From VRUE01 sp963698085 (GTDB taxonomy: Bacteria > Actinomycetota > Thermoleophilia > Solirubrobacterales > 70-9), in NCBI GenBank assembly GCA_963698085.1, contig OY969122.1, positions 1,488,001 to 1,552,000 on the forward strand: DNA of 64,000 bases. Direction: 5' to 3'. A program made the translations under genes and the position numbers. How positions within the stretch are numbered: position 1 is the first letter of the stretch; each line of letters opens with the position of its first letter. Under the pieces are notes generated by a model. It had not been told where the DNA came from, searched no databases, and saw only the letters and a program-made list of their open reading frames with translations. Positions 43,542-51,785 of this stretch are shown piece after piece.

Positions 43542-44770
43542 GGTCCGAACTCCCCCGCTGCACTGCCGCTCGAGGCTGCCGCTGGTTCCGTCGCGGGCGG
43601 GGTCGAGGTTGCTTCCGCGGGTGGGGGCGCGTATTCGACCGCCCCGGCTTCGCCCTGTTCGGGCACCGGTATTGCCGGGGAGGGTTCCGGCTCGCCTTGT
43701 GGCTGCGGCTTTGGGGCCCGTGGCGCCTTGGGCGCTGGCGGAGCTGGTTCATAGGTTGGGGGAGGGGCCGCTTCGGCCAGCGCTTGCACGGAGACCCGCT
43801 CGATCTTTGCCTCAGTGGGGCGCTCGGGTGCGATGCCGAGTGGCACCGGAGCAACCCCGCTCGCCACACAGGCGGCGGCACCGCCGACCGTGCCGGCGCA
43901 GATCGCCAGTGCCTTGGCGAGAGCCGTCGCGCCTGCACCGCGGGCACCGCCGGCGACGGCGACTTGGGTGAGGCCTCCTTCGCTGGCACCGCCGGCGCCG
44001 GGGAGGCGTGAGTGCAGGCCGATCAGCAGCTCCTGCGCCTGCTCGAGCAGGGAGCGTGAGACCGGCAGCGCCGGAGCCAGGGCCGCGACGGCGGCCGGGG
44101 TGGCGCGGTAGGCGCGCATCGTCGCGCGGCACGCGGCGCAGGCGCGCAGGTGCTCCCGCATCGCCCTCTTGTCCTTTTTGCTCGCCTCGCCATCGCAGTA
44201 GGCCGAGAGCAGCGGCGCCAGCTCGGCGCAGCGTGTCCCGTCCTCGCTGCGCGTGAACTGGCGGCGGAAGCGCTCGCGGCCCTCGGCCAGGCAGCGATTC
44301 ACTTTGGTTTGGCTGAAGCCGGTGATCTCGCCGATCTCTGCGTAGGAGTAGCCGGCTGCCAGCAGAGTCAGCGCGCGTAACTCGGCCGGCTTCAGTTCTT
44401 GCAGCGCCTCACGGCTGCGGGCGATCCACTCACGGCTCTCGAACCGTTCTCCCGGCCCGGCACCGCTGGCCACGATGCGGGCGATCGGATCGCCCGTCCC
44501 GTCGTCGCCGACCCCCAGCAGTCGCTCGCGGTTGCGGCGGATCGCCAACGCCTCGTGCTTGACCACTGTCTTCATCCAGCGGATCAGCTCCCGCGGGCGC
44601 TCGCTCGGCGCTTTGACCAGGAGGATCTCCAGTGCTCGCTGGTAAGCGTCCTCGGCGTCGTCCTCGCAGAGCGAGAAGCGGCGCGCGGTATGCCTCAGCT
44701 CGGCGTCCTCACGAGCGATCAGTTCGACGGCGGCGCGCTTGCGCCCGGCTGTTGCGGTAGCTCCCTGCAC
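43538..44770 (-). CDS. ECF-type sigma factor fused to zinc anti-sigma domain, membrane segment and extracellular tail
   Basis: 410 aa from a GTG at 44770 with GAGGGA nine bases upstream; the frame is open for about 50 more codons but without better signals. Residues about 10-85 match sigma-70 region 2 (DDAEDAYQRALEILL) and 125-180 region 4 (ELRALTLLAAGYSYAEIGEITG). Residues about 190-235 carry a zf-HC2/ZAS anti-sigma motif (HLRACAACRA, H-x3-C-x2-C). A hydrophobic segment (ALAICAGTVGGAAACVASG) follows, then a Pro/Ala/Glu-rich tail of about 110 residues that would be outside. This would tether a sigma factor by its own anti-sigma module. The secreted Ig-like protein follows with ATGA coupling. 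Confidence 0.85.
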   Translation of the reverse strand: MQGATATAGRKRAAVELIAREDAELRHTARRFSLCEDDAEDAYQRALEILLVKAPSERPRELIRWMKTVVKHEALAIRRNRERLLGVGDDGTGDPIARIVASGAGPGERFESREWIARSREALQELKPAELRALTLLAAGYSYAEIGEITGFSQTKVNRCLAEGRERFRRQFTRSEDGTRCAELAPLLSAYCDGEASKKDKRAMREHLRACAACRATMRAYRATPAAVAALAPALPVSRSLLEQAQELLIGLHSRLPGAGGASEGGLTQVAVAGGARGAGATALAKALAICAGTVGGAAACVASGVAPVPLGIAPERPTEAKIERVSVQALAEAAPPPTYEPAPPAPKAPRAPKPQPQGEPEPSPAIPVPEQGEAGAVEYAPPPAEATSTPPATEPAAASSGSAAGEFGP

Positions 44771-44926
44771 CGGTTCAACTCCCTCGTCCGAACATGCCAC
44801 GTACAGCGTGGGACGGGACCAAGTTCTCCCCCTGTCTGGACGGGTGGACGGGCGAAAAGGGCGGAATTTGCGAACTGAGGTGTTTACGGGCGACGTCAAG
44901 CGGCTCACCTGTAGCATCCGCCAGCG

Positions 44927-45874
44927 ATGAGCACCTGCGTTATCACCGGCGGTGCCGGCTTCCTCGGCTCACACCTCTGCGAGCACTTGCTCGGCAAGGG
45001 CCACCGGGTGATCTGCGTCGACAACCTGGAGACGGGCTCGCTGCAGAACATCGAGCACATCCGCGATGACGCTTTCGACTTCCGCAACATCGACATCACC
45101 GAGAAGGTCGAGATCCCCGAGCAGGTCGACTTCGTCTACCACCTCGCCTCGCCGGCCAGCCCGATCGATTACCTGCGGCTGCCATTGCACACGCTCAAGG
45201 TCGGCTCGCACGGCACTCATCACATGCTCGGCCTGGCCAAGTTCAAGCGCGCCCGCTTCCTGATCGCCTCGACCAGCGAGGTCTACGGCGACCCGCAGGT
45301 CCACCCGCAGACCGAGGACTACTGGGGCCACGTCAACCCGATCGGCCCGCGCGGCGTCTACGACGAGGCGAAGCGCTACGCCGAGGCGTTGACGATGGCC
45401 TATCACCGCCAGCAGGGAGTCGATACCTCGATCGTGCGGATCTTCAACACCTACGGCCCCCGCATGCGCGCCCACGACGGGCGGGCGATCCCGACCTTCC
45501 TGCGCCAGGCGCTGAAGGACCAGCATCTGACCGTCTTCGGCGACGGCAGCCAGACGCGCAGCTTCTGTTACGTCGACGACCTGATCCGTGGCATCGTCGC
45601 CCTCGCCGAGTCCGACGTGCACACGCCGGTCAACGTCGGCAACCCCAACGAGTTCACCCTGCTGGAGTTGGCGAAGACGGTGATCGAGGTAACCGAGTCG
45701 CGCTCGGAGATCATCTACGAGCCGCTGCCGGTCGACGACCCCCAGCAGCGCCAGCCGGATATCACCCGCGCCCGCGACCTGCTCGGCTGGGAGCCGAAGG
45801 TCGAGCTGCGCGAAGGGCTGCAGCGCACGATCGAGCAGGCCGGCGTCGAGAGCCTCGCCGGCGCCTCGGACTGA
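44927..45874 (+). CDS. UDP-glucuronate decarboxylase (UDP-xylose synthase)-like epimerase
   Basis: 315 aa extended SDR. NAD-binding GGAGFLGSHL at about 8-17, the STSEVYGDP block near 120-128, and the catalytic YDEAKR near 145-150. The RGVYDEAKRYAEAL and RIFNTYGPRM blocks, together with the YHLASPASPIDY stretch, are characteristic of UXS rather than UDP-glucose 4-epimerase. It converts UDP-glucuronate to UDP-xylose for cell-wall or exopolysaccharide synthesis. The start is divergent from the sigma fusion gene. No glycosyltransferase lies nearby. Confidence 0.9.
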   Translation: MSTCVITGGAGFLGSHLCEHLLGKGHRVICVDNLETGSLQNIEHIRDDAFDFRNIDITEKVEIPEQVDFVYHLASPASPIDYLRLPLHTLKVGSHGTHHMLGLAKFKRARFLIASTSEVYGDPQVHPQTEDYWGHVNPIGPRGVYDEAKRYAEALTMAYHRQQGVDTSIVRIFNTYGPRMRAHDGRAIPTFLRQALKDQHLTVFGDGSQTRSFCYVDDLIRGIVALAESDVHTPVNVGNPNEFTLLELAKTVIEVTESRSEIIYEPLPVDDPQQRQPDITRARDLLGWEPKVELREGLQRTIEQAGVESLAGASD

Positions 45875-45897
45875 CGCGCCCCAATATCCTCCGGGAG

Positions 45898-47541
45898 ATG
45901 GCCAGCGAGAGCGGAAAGCCGGCTGCCGAGGAGCGGTCGACGATCGCGCCCTTGGTCGGGCCCGACGACGAGCGCGTCTTCACCGACTCTGGGATCGAGA
46001 TCGACTCCCTCTACACCGAGGAGGACGTTGCCCCCGACCTCGAAGAGCGGCTCGGCAAGCCCGGCGAGCCTCCCTTCACCCGCGGCATCCACGAGGGCAT
46101 GTACCGCGACCGGCTCTGGACGATGCGCCAGTACGCCGGCTTCGCCACCCCCGAAGACACCAACGAGCGCTACCGCTACCTGATCGAGCACGGCTCGACC
46201 GGCCTCTCGATGGCCTTCGACCTGCCGACCCAGCTCGGCCGCGACTCCGACGACCCGCTCTGCAACGGCGAGGTCGGGCGCACCGGCGTCCCGATCGACA
46301 CGATCGAGGACATGCGGATCTGCTTCGACCAGATCCCCCTCGACCAGGTCTCGACCTCGATGACGATCAACGCCCCGGCGGCGATCCTGCTGTTGCTCTA
46401 CGAGCTGGTCGGCGAGGAGCAGGGGGTCCCCTCCCAGAAGCTGCGCGGCACGGTCCAAAACGACGTGCTGAAGGAGTACATGGCGCGCGGCAACTACATC
46501 TACCCGCCCGAGCCAACGATGCGGCTCACCACCGACATCTTCGAGTACTGCCGCGAGAACGTGCCGAAATGGAACACGATCTCGATCTCCGGCTACCACA
46601 TCCGTGAGAAGGGCTGCTCGGCTGTGCAGGAGGTCGCCTTCACCCTCTCCAACGCGATCGCCTACGTCGAAGCGGCGCTTGAGCGGAGACTCAAGATCGA
46701 CGAGTTTGCGACCCGGCTCGCGTTCTTCTTCAACTGCCACAACAACGTCTTCCAGGAGGTCGCCAAGTTCCGCGCCGCGCGGCGGATGTGGGCGAAAATC
46801 GTCGAGGAGCGGTTCGGGGCGAAGGACCCGAACTCGATGAAGATCCGCTTTCACACGCAGACCGGCGGCGTCACGTTGCAGGCGCAGCAGCCCGAGGTCA
46901 ACATCATTCGCGTCGCCCTGCAGGGCTTCGCCGCGGTCAGCGGTGGCACCCAGTCGCTGCACACCAACGGCTTCGATGAGGCGCTGGCGCTGCCGACCGA
47001 GCGCTCGGCCCGGATCGCGCTGCGTACCCAGCAGGTGCTCGCCCACGAGTCCGGCGTCGCCGACACGGTCGATCCCTTTGCCGGCTCCTACTTCGTTGAG
47101 TCGCTGACCGACGAGATCGAGGAGCGCGCCTGGGAGCTGATCGGCAAGGTCGAGGAGATGGGCGGCTCGGTCGAGGCGCTCGACTTCATGCAGAAGGAGA
47201 TCGAGGAGTCGGCGCACTCCTACCACGAGCGCTACAAGTCGGGCCAGGACATCATCGTCGGGGTCAACAAATACGTCACCGACCAGGTCGACGACGTCGA
47301 CATCCTCCGCGTCGACCCCGAGTCCGAGCAGCGGCAGCTGGCGCGGTTGGCGACCTTCAAGCAGAACCGCGATCAGGCCGACGTCGAGCAGAAGCTGGAC
47401 GAGCTCCGCGCCGTCGCTCGCGGCGAAGGCAACCTGCTGCACCCGATCCGCGCCGCGCTGGCCGCCGACGCCTCGATCGGCGAGGTCTGCGGCGCAATGC
47501 GCGACGTCTTCGGCGAATACAAGGGCGGCGCTTTCTTCTAG
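45898..47541 (+). CDS. Acyl-CoA mutase large (catalytic) subunit, methylmalonyl-CoA mutase type
   Basis: 547 aa, the TIM-barrel catalytic subunit only; the C-terminal B12-binding domain with its DxHxxG motif is absent, so a separate small subunit must exist elsewhere. Blocks: LWTMRQYAGFATPEDTNERY near 62-80, STGLSMAFDLPTQLG near 97-111, GTVQND, EPTMR (Arg equivalent to 207 of the Propionibacterium enzyme) and SGYHIREKG (His equivalent to 244). In the substrate segment RGIHEGMYRDRLWT, His replaces the Tyr at position 89 of the Propionibacterium enzyme, so the preferred acyl-CoA may not be methylmalonyl-CoA. It starts 24 bases after the UXS gene and precedes a palindrome. Requires adenosylcobalamin. 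Confidence 0.9.
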   Translation: MASESGKPAAEERSTIAPLVGPDDERVFTDSGIEIDSLYTEEDVAPDLEERLGKPGEPPFTRGIHEGMYRDRLWTMRQYAGFATPEDTNERYRYLIEHGSTGLSMAFDLPTQLGRDSDDPLCNGEVGRTGVPIDTIEDMRICFDQIPLDQVSTSMTINAPAAILLLLYELVGEEQGVPSQKLRGTVQNDVLKEYMARGNYIYPPEPTMRLTTDIFEYCRENVPKWNTISISGYHIREKGCSAVQEVAFTLSNAIAYVEAALERRLKIDEFATRLAFFFNCHNNVFQEVAKFRAARRMWAKIVEERFGAKDPNSMKIRFHTQTGGVTLQAQQPEVNIIRVALQGFAAVSGGTQSLHTNGFDEALALPTERSARIALRTQQVLAHESGVADTVDPFAGSYFVESLTDEIEERAWELIGKVEEMGGSVEALDFMQKEIEESAHSYHERYKSGQDIIVGVNKYVTDQVDDVDILRVDPESEQRQLARLATFKQNRDQADVEQKLDELRAVARGEGNLLHPIRAALAADASIGEVCGAMRDVFGEYKGGAFF

Positions 47542-47547
47542 CCGCCC

Positions 47548-47597
47548 GACGTGCCGGTGCTGGAGTGTCCATATGGGCACCGTTCCACCGGCACGTC
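47548..47597. repeat. Degenerate copy of the 50-bp palindrome
   Basis: The outer twelve bases of each half (GACGTGCCGGTG and CACCGGCACGTC) and the CCATATGG core match the perfect palindrome at 21410-21459. Six positions in the middle of the stem no longer pair. It lies just after the mutase stop and could terminate it. Confidence 0.85.
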
Positions 47598-47667
47598 CCG
47601 CCCAGGGGGAGGAACGTTGCCGCGGGGGTTGAAGCGGGCGCCAATGATCGAGGCATCGAGGACGCTG

Positions 47668-47853
47668 ATGAAGTCCGAGCCGGAGCTGGCCGAGCTGTTG
47701 GCCGAGGTCGAGGACGTCGAGGTGACGATGACCGAGAAGGGCTTCGGAACGCGGGTTGAGATCCGGGCCACTCCGGGTAACGGTCTCGTCGAGGCCGACT
47801 TGGAGCGCATCCTGGACGACCTCGCCGAGCCGCAGAAGAAGCCGTTCGCCTAA
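47668..47853 (+). CDS. Small hypothetical acidic protein
   Basis: 61 aa, starting at the ATG at 47668 with GAGG about eight bases upstream; ATG at 47644 would add eight residues. The sequence (MKSEPELAELLAEVEDVEVTM... GTRVEIRATPG) is acidic and looks like a compact alpha/beta unit. No family is recognised. It sits 17 bases ahead of the NGAVT-repeat protein in the same direction, so both are likely one transcript. A longer frame starting at 47551 would run through the palindrome and is not favoured. Confidence 0.55.
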   Translation: MKSEPELAELLAEVEDVEVTMTEKGFGTRVEIRATPGNGLVEADLERILDDLAEPQKKPFA

Positions 47854-47870
47854 CCAGGGAGGAACCCGAG

Positions 47871-48596
47871 TTGAAGCAGCTGAGCAAGCACCTGACCTTC
47901 GCCAACGCGATTTCCTGCGTCGCTCTCTTCGTCGCCCTGAGCGGCGCGGCCTATGCGGCGAAAACGACGCTCGGCAACAAAGCCGTGAAAACCCGGAACC
48001 TCGCCAACGGCTCGGTCAACACGCTCAAACTCCGCAACGGCGCCGTGACCGCGCTGAAGCTGCGCAACGGCGCCGTGACCGGGCCGAAGATCGCCCCTGG
48101 CGCGGTCGGCTCGACCCAGATCGCCAACGGCGCGGTCCGCTCGGCAGCGCTCGGCGGCGGTGTCGTCACCGAGGGCAAGCTGAAAAACGGCGCGGTGACC
48201 GAGGCGAAGCTCTTCAACAGCGCCGTCACCAACTCCAAGCTCGGCCCCAACGCGGTGGCGACCGGCAAGATCGCCGATGGTGCCGTGACCAGCGCGAAAC
48301 TGGCGTCAAGCTTTCTCGCGCAGCTGGTCAGGAACGTCTCCTACGTCAACAAATCGAGTGGCGCTCCCAGCGCGACCAGTCCCCAGTCGGCTACGGCCGA
48401 ATGCCCGTCCGGTAAGCAGGTAATCGGCGGCGGAGTGAGGGTTGTGCCCGGTGATGCGGTCTTGTGGGAGATAGCGGAGTCGGCGCCGTTCGTCGCGGGC
48501 GACGGCAAACGGACCGGCTGGACCGCGGTGGCGAAGACGACCGAAGTCGGGAAAACGTTCGCGGTCGAAGCCCACGCGATCTGCGCCGAATTCTGA
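47871..48596 (+). CDS. Secreted decapeptide-repeat (NGAVTxxKL) protein
   Basis: 241 aa from TTG with a GGGAGG ribosome site. Signal peptide about 1-29 (FANAISCVALFVALSGAAYAA). Residues about 38-145 are about ten copies of a decapeptide consensus (N-G-A/S-V-T-x-x-K-L/I-x), which would fold as a regular beta-helix or solenoid, like other repeat proteins common in Thermoleophilia. The C-terminal ~80 residues (ATAECPSGKQVIGGGVRV ... FAVEAHAICAEF) form a globular Cys-pair domain. Its function is unknown; surface exposure is likely. A hairpin terminator follows. Confidence 0.82.
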   Translation: MKQLSKHLTFANAISCVALFVALSGAAYAAKTTLGNKAVKTRNLANGSVNTLKLRNGAVTALKLRNGAVTGPKIAPGAVGSTQIANGAVRSAALGGGVVTEGKLKNGAVTEAKLFNSAVTNSKLGPNAVATGKIADGAVTSAKLASSFLAQLVRNVSYVNKSSGAPSATSPQSATAECPSGKQVIGGGVRVVPGDAVLWEIAESAPFVAGDGKRTGWTAVAKTTEVGKTFAVEAHAICAEF

Positions 48597-48603
48597 GCCC
48601 ATA

Positions 48604-48638
48604 CGCCGAGGGGTCTATCCGGGATAGGCCCTTCGGCG
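48604..48638. terminator. Terminator-like hairpin
   Basis: CGCCGAGGGGTCTATCC pairs with GGATAGGCCCTTCGGCG (17 bp with two wobble positions), followed by CTCTTAAAT. It lies between the repeat-protein stop and the carboxylase start. Confidence 0.55.
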
Positions 48639-48664
48639 GCTCTTAAATAGACTCCCGCGCCGCG

Positions 48665-50233
48665 ATGCGCGAGAAGAACCCGATCACCCACGAGGAGAAG
48701 CTCGCCTACCTGCGCGAGCTACGTGAGGCGGCGGTTCACTCCGCCTCCGAGGAGGCGGTGGAGAAGCAGCACGCGAAGGGCAAGATGACCGCCCGCGAGC
48801 GGATCGAGAAGCTGCTCGATCCCGGCTCCTTCGAGGAGCTCGACACCTTCGTGCGGCACCGGACCTACGACTTCGAAATGCAGAAACGGCGCCCCTGGGG
48901 GGACGCCGTCGTCACCGGCCACGGCACCATAGAAGGAAGAACTGTCTTTGTCTTCTCTCAAGACTTCACGGTGTTCGGGGGCAGTCTCGGCGAGGTGATG
49001 GCGGAGAAGATGTGCAAGGTGATGGACCTTGCCGCCCAGGTCGGGGCGCCGGTGGTCGGCATCAACGACTCCGGCGGCGCCCGCATCCAGGAGGGCGTCG
49101 TCTCGCTCGGCGCCTACGGTGACGTCTTCGTCCGCAACGTGCAGTGCTCCGGCGTGATCCCGCAGATCAGCGTGATCATGGGCCCCTGCGCCGGTGGCGC
49201 CGTCTACTCGCCGGCGATGACCGACTTCATCTTCATGGTCAAAGAGACCTCGCACATGTTCATCACCGGCCCGGAAGTGATTAAGACGGTGACCGGCGAG
49301 GAGGTCGAGTTCGAGGAGTTGGGTGGGGCGATGAGCCACAACAGCAAGTCGGGCGTCGCCCACTTCGCCGCCGAGGACGAGGAGAGCTGCCTCGAGGACG
49401 TGCGCTACCTGCTCGGCTTCCTGCCCTCCAACAACCTCGAGGCGCCGCCCCGCTTCGCCCCCGAGGATGACCCCGAGCGCGAAGACGAGGAGCTCGAAAC
49501 GGTCGTGCCCGACGATCCCTCCAAGCCCTACGACATGCGCGAGGTGATCTCCCGTGTCGTCGACGACGGCGAATTCTTCGAGGTCCACGAGCACTTCGCC
49601 AAGAACATCGTCTGCGGCTTCTCGCGCCTCGACGGCTTCCCGATCGGCATCGTCGGCAACCAGCCAGCCTTCCTCGCCGGCGTGCTCGACATCGAGGCTT
49701 CCGAGAAGGCGGCCCGCTTCGTCCGCACCTGCGACGCCTACAACGTGCCGATCCTCACCTTCACCGACGTCCCAGGTTTCCTGCCCGGCACCGACCAGGA
49801 GTGGAACGGCATCATCCGCCACGGCGCCAAGCTGCTCTACGCCTTCACCGAGGCGACCGTGCCGAAGCTCACGGTTGTCACCCGCAAGGCCTACGGCGGC
49901 GCCTACGACGTGATGAACTCGAAGCACATGCTGGCCGACTACAACGTCGCCTGGCCGACCGCGGAGGTTGCGGTGATGGGGCCGGAGGGCGCGGTCAACA
50001 TCATCTACCGCAAAGACATCGCCGCCTCGCCGACCCCTGACGAGCGCCGCCAGAAGCTGATCGACGACTACAAAGCTCACTTCGCCAACCCCTATTCCGC
50101 GGCCGAGCGCGGCTATATAGACGACGTGATCGAGCCGCGCGAGACCCGCCCGAAGCTGGTCAAGGCCCTGCGCATGCTGCAGTCCAAGCGGGTCGAGCAG
50201 CCGAAGCGCAAGCACGGCAACATCCCGCTCTGA
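48665..50233 (+). CDS. pccB: Acyl-CoA carboxylase carboxyltransferase (propionyl-CoA carboxylase beta) subunit
   Basis: 522 aa crotonase-fold carboxyltransferase that moves CO2 from carboxybiotin to acyl-CoA. KMTARERIEKLLDPGSFEELD opens the protein as in PccB/AccD family members. The oxyanion-hole glycines are in NDSGGARIQEGV near 125 and in RKAYGGAYDVMNSKHM near 408, and MGPCAGGAVYSPA is also present. It probably makes methylmalonyl-CoA from propionyl-CoA together with a biotin carboxylase/BCCP subunit encoded elsewhere. With the acyl-CoA mutase about 1 kb upstream it forms part of the propionate-to-succinyl-CoA route. Its stop is three bases from the convergent TetR gene. Confidence 0.93.
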   Translation: MREKNPITHEEKLAYLRELREAAVHSASEEAVEKQHAKGKMTARERIEKLLDPGSFEELDTFVRHRTYDFEMQKRRPWGDAVVTGHGTIEGRTVFVFSQDFTVFGGSLGEVMAEKMCKVMDLAAQVGAPVVGINDSGGARIQEGVVSLGAYGDVFVRNVQCSGVIPQISVIMGPCAGGAVYSPAMTDFIFMVKETSHMFITGPEVIKTVTGEEVEFEELGGAMSHNSKSGVAHFAAEDEESCLEDVRYLLGFLPSNNLEAPPRFAPEDDPEREDEELETVVPDDPSKPYDMREVISRVVDDGEFFEVHEHFAKNIVCGFSRLDGFPIGIVGNQPAFLAGVLDIEASEKAARFVRTCDAYNVPILTFTDVPGFLPGTDQEWNGIIRHGAKLLYAFTEATVPKLTVVTRKAYGGAYDVMNSKHMLADYNVAWPTAEVAVMGPEGAVNIIYRKDIAASPTPDERRQKLIDDYKAHFANPYSAAERGYIDDVIEPRETRPKLVKALRMLQSKRVEQPKRKHGNIPL

Positions 50234-50236
50234 GCC

Positions 50237-50938
50237 CTAGCGGTCCGGTGGGCCCTGAGCTGCCGCGGCGCGGCGCGCCTGCCAGGTAGCCAGCGGCGCG
50301 GCGGCCATCTCCTCCCAGGCGGCGTCCTCGCCGAAGTACTGCATGGCGACGAAGTGGAGCAGGCCGGGGAGCATCTCGGGTGCCCGCTCGGCGTCGCCGT
50401 CCATCAATTTCGCCGCCAAAAGCGTGTCGATCGCCCCTACAATGAAGTCCGACGTAATAGGAGGTGGAGCTTGGCGAGAGGGGATCTCGCGGCGCGCACT
50501 GTCCAGTGCGCGGGAGAGGCGCTCCATCAGATCGCGCCGCTGGGCGAGCGACCGCTCGCCTGCCGCATGCACCTCGACCAGCAGCGCCTTGGCGGTCGCC
50601 GGCTGGTTGGCGCAGAACTCGAGCAACTCGGCCAGGGCCGCGCGCAGGCCCTCGCGCCAGGAAGGCTGCCGCTTGGCGGCGCCGATCAGGCGTCGGTAGA
50701 GCCACTCGCCGGTGTCGCCGTAGGCCTGCGCGAAGCAATCCTCGCGATCTTCGAAGTGCTTGTAGAAGGTCGCGCGGCTCGTCTGCGCCCGCTCGATCAC
50801 GTGCCTGACCGCCACCTGCTCGTAGCCGAGCTCGCCGCTGGCGAGGAGCATCGCCTGCAGCACCCGCTCCCGAGGGGGACGGCGGCCGCGGGAGCCTGGG
50901 AAGGTGAGGACCGTGCCGCTGTCGCTATTCGAAAACAT
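50237..50938 (-). CDS. TetR-family transcriptional regulator
   Basis: 233 aa. N-terminal HTH at about 22-68 (RERVLQAMLLASGELGYEQVAVRHVIERAQTSRATFYKHF: the standard R-x-F-Y-x-H-F ending), followed by an all-helical ligand-binding domain of unknown specificity. It is divergently transcribed from the next TetR gene, and both share a 110-base AT-rich promoter region containing an inverted repeat at 50995. It may regulate itself and its neighbour, or the adjacent carboxylase gene with which it converges; no target can be named from sequence. Confidence 0.88.
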   Translation of the reverse strand: MFSNSDSGTVLTFPGSRGRRPPRERVLQAMLLASGELGYEQVAVRHVIERAQTSRATFYKHFEDREDCFAQAYGDTGEWLYRRLIGAAKRQPSWREGLRAALAELLEFCANQPATAKALLVEVHAAGERSLAQRRDLMERLSRALDSARREIPSRQAPPPITSDFIVGAIDTLLAAKLMDGDAERAPEMLPGLLHFVAMQYFGEDAAWEEMAAAPLATWQARRAAAAQGPPDR

Positions 50939-50994
50939 ACTCCTTTTGTCTAGGTATAGCAGCTTTTAGAAACGGAGATGCCTAGAACGCCATG

Positions 50995-51008
50995 TTTTCT
51001 GTAGAAAA
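50995..51008. promoter_or_regulatory. Candidate TetR operator
   Basis: TTTTCT-GT-AGAAAA is a 6-2-6 inverted repeat in the intergenic region between two divergent TetR genes, the usual place for a TetR-type operator. The surrounding sequence is AT-rich compared with the genome. Confidence 0.4.
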
Positions 51009-51049
51009 GGGAAGTAGACATCAGATATATGTTTTGGTACCGTCTTGGA

Positions 51050-51736
51050 ATGGCCGACTCGCGTTCGCTCTCGGAACGCCTTTCGAAACTGCCGCCCGGG
51101 CGACACCTGATCCCACGCGACTTCGTCTCCCAGAACCAGCGCGAGCGGATGCTGCTGGCGACCGCCGAGCTGGTCGCCGAGCGGGGCTACCAGAAGACGA
51201 CGATCGAGCTGATCGCGAAGACAGCGCGGGTCGCGCTGGTGACCTTCTACGAGCACTTCGCCAACAAGGAAGAGTGCTTCCTCGCCGCCTTCGACGAGAG
51301 CGTCGCCGCCGCCGGCGAGGTCTTCGCCGAGCTGGTCGATCTCGAGCAGCCCTGGCCCGAGCAGATCTCCACCGGCCTCGAGGTCTTCCTCGAGATGGTC
51401 GTCGCCGAGCAGGCGCGGGCCAAGCTCTGCATCGTCGAGAGCCAGGCGGCCGGCGGTGCCGCCCTGGCCCGCTACCAGTCGATGCTGGAGCGCGTCGCAC
51501 CGAAGCTGCGCGAGGGCCGCGAGCTCAACCCACGGGCAAGCCGTTTGCCGGACGGGCTCGAGGTGGCGATCACGGGTGGCCTGATGTGGCTGGTCCATCA
51601 GCGGCTGCTTTCCGGCCGGGTCGACGATCTCAAGGCCCTGCTGCCGGAGATGCTGCAGGTGACGTTGACGCCCTACGTCGGGGAGGTCGAGGCGGCGCGC
51701 GCCGCGGAGGCGGCCCAGGCCCGGGTGGCGGCTTAG
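51050..51736 (+). CDS. TetR-family transcriptional regulator
   Basis: 228 aa from ATG 51050; an ATG seven codons earlier (51029) is possible. The HTH at about 30-75 ends in VTFYEHFANKEECFLAAF. It is closely similar in its first 70 residues to the TetR protein at 52524 (shared GRH-x-L/I-PR-x-F, QNQRER, TFYEHFA-KE-CFLAA), so the two are paralogues. The remaining helical domain shows no recognised ligand pocket. It is the first of three TetR genes in a row on this strand. Confidence 0.88.
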   Translation: MADSRSLSERLSKLPPGRHLIPRDFVSQNQRERMLLATAELVAERGYQKTTIELIAKTARVALVTFYEHFANKEECFLAAFDESVAAAGEVFAELVDLEQPWPEQISTGLEVFLEMVVAEQARAKLCIVESQAAGGAALARYQSMLERVAPKLREGRELNPRASRLPDGLEVAITGGLMWLVHQRLLSGRVDDLKALLPEMLQVTLTPYVGEVEAARAAEAAQARVAA

Positions 51737-51785
51737 TGGGCGGCCGCCACGGGGAGCTAAGCGCGGGGAGTTGGGCCAGGACGAT

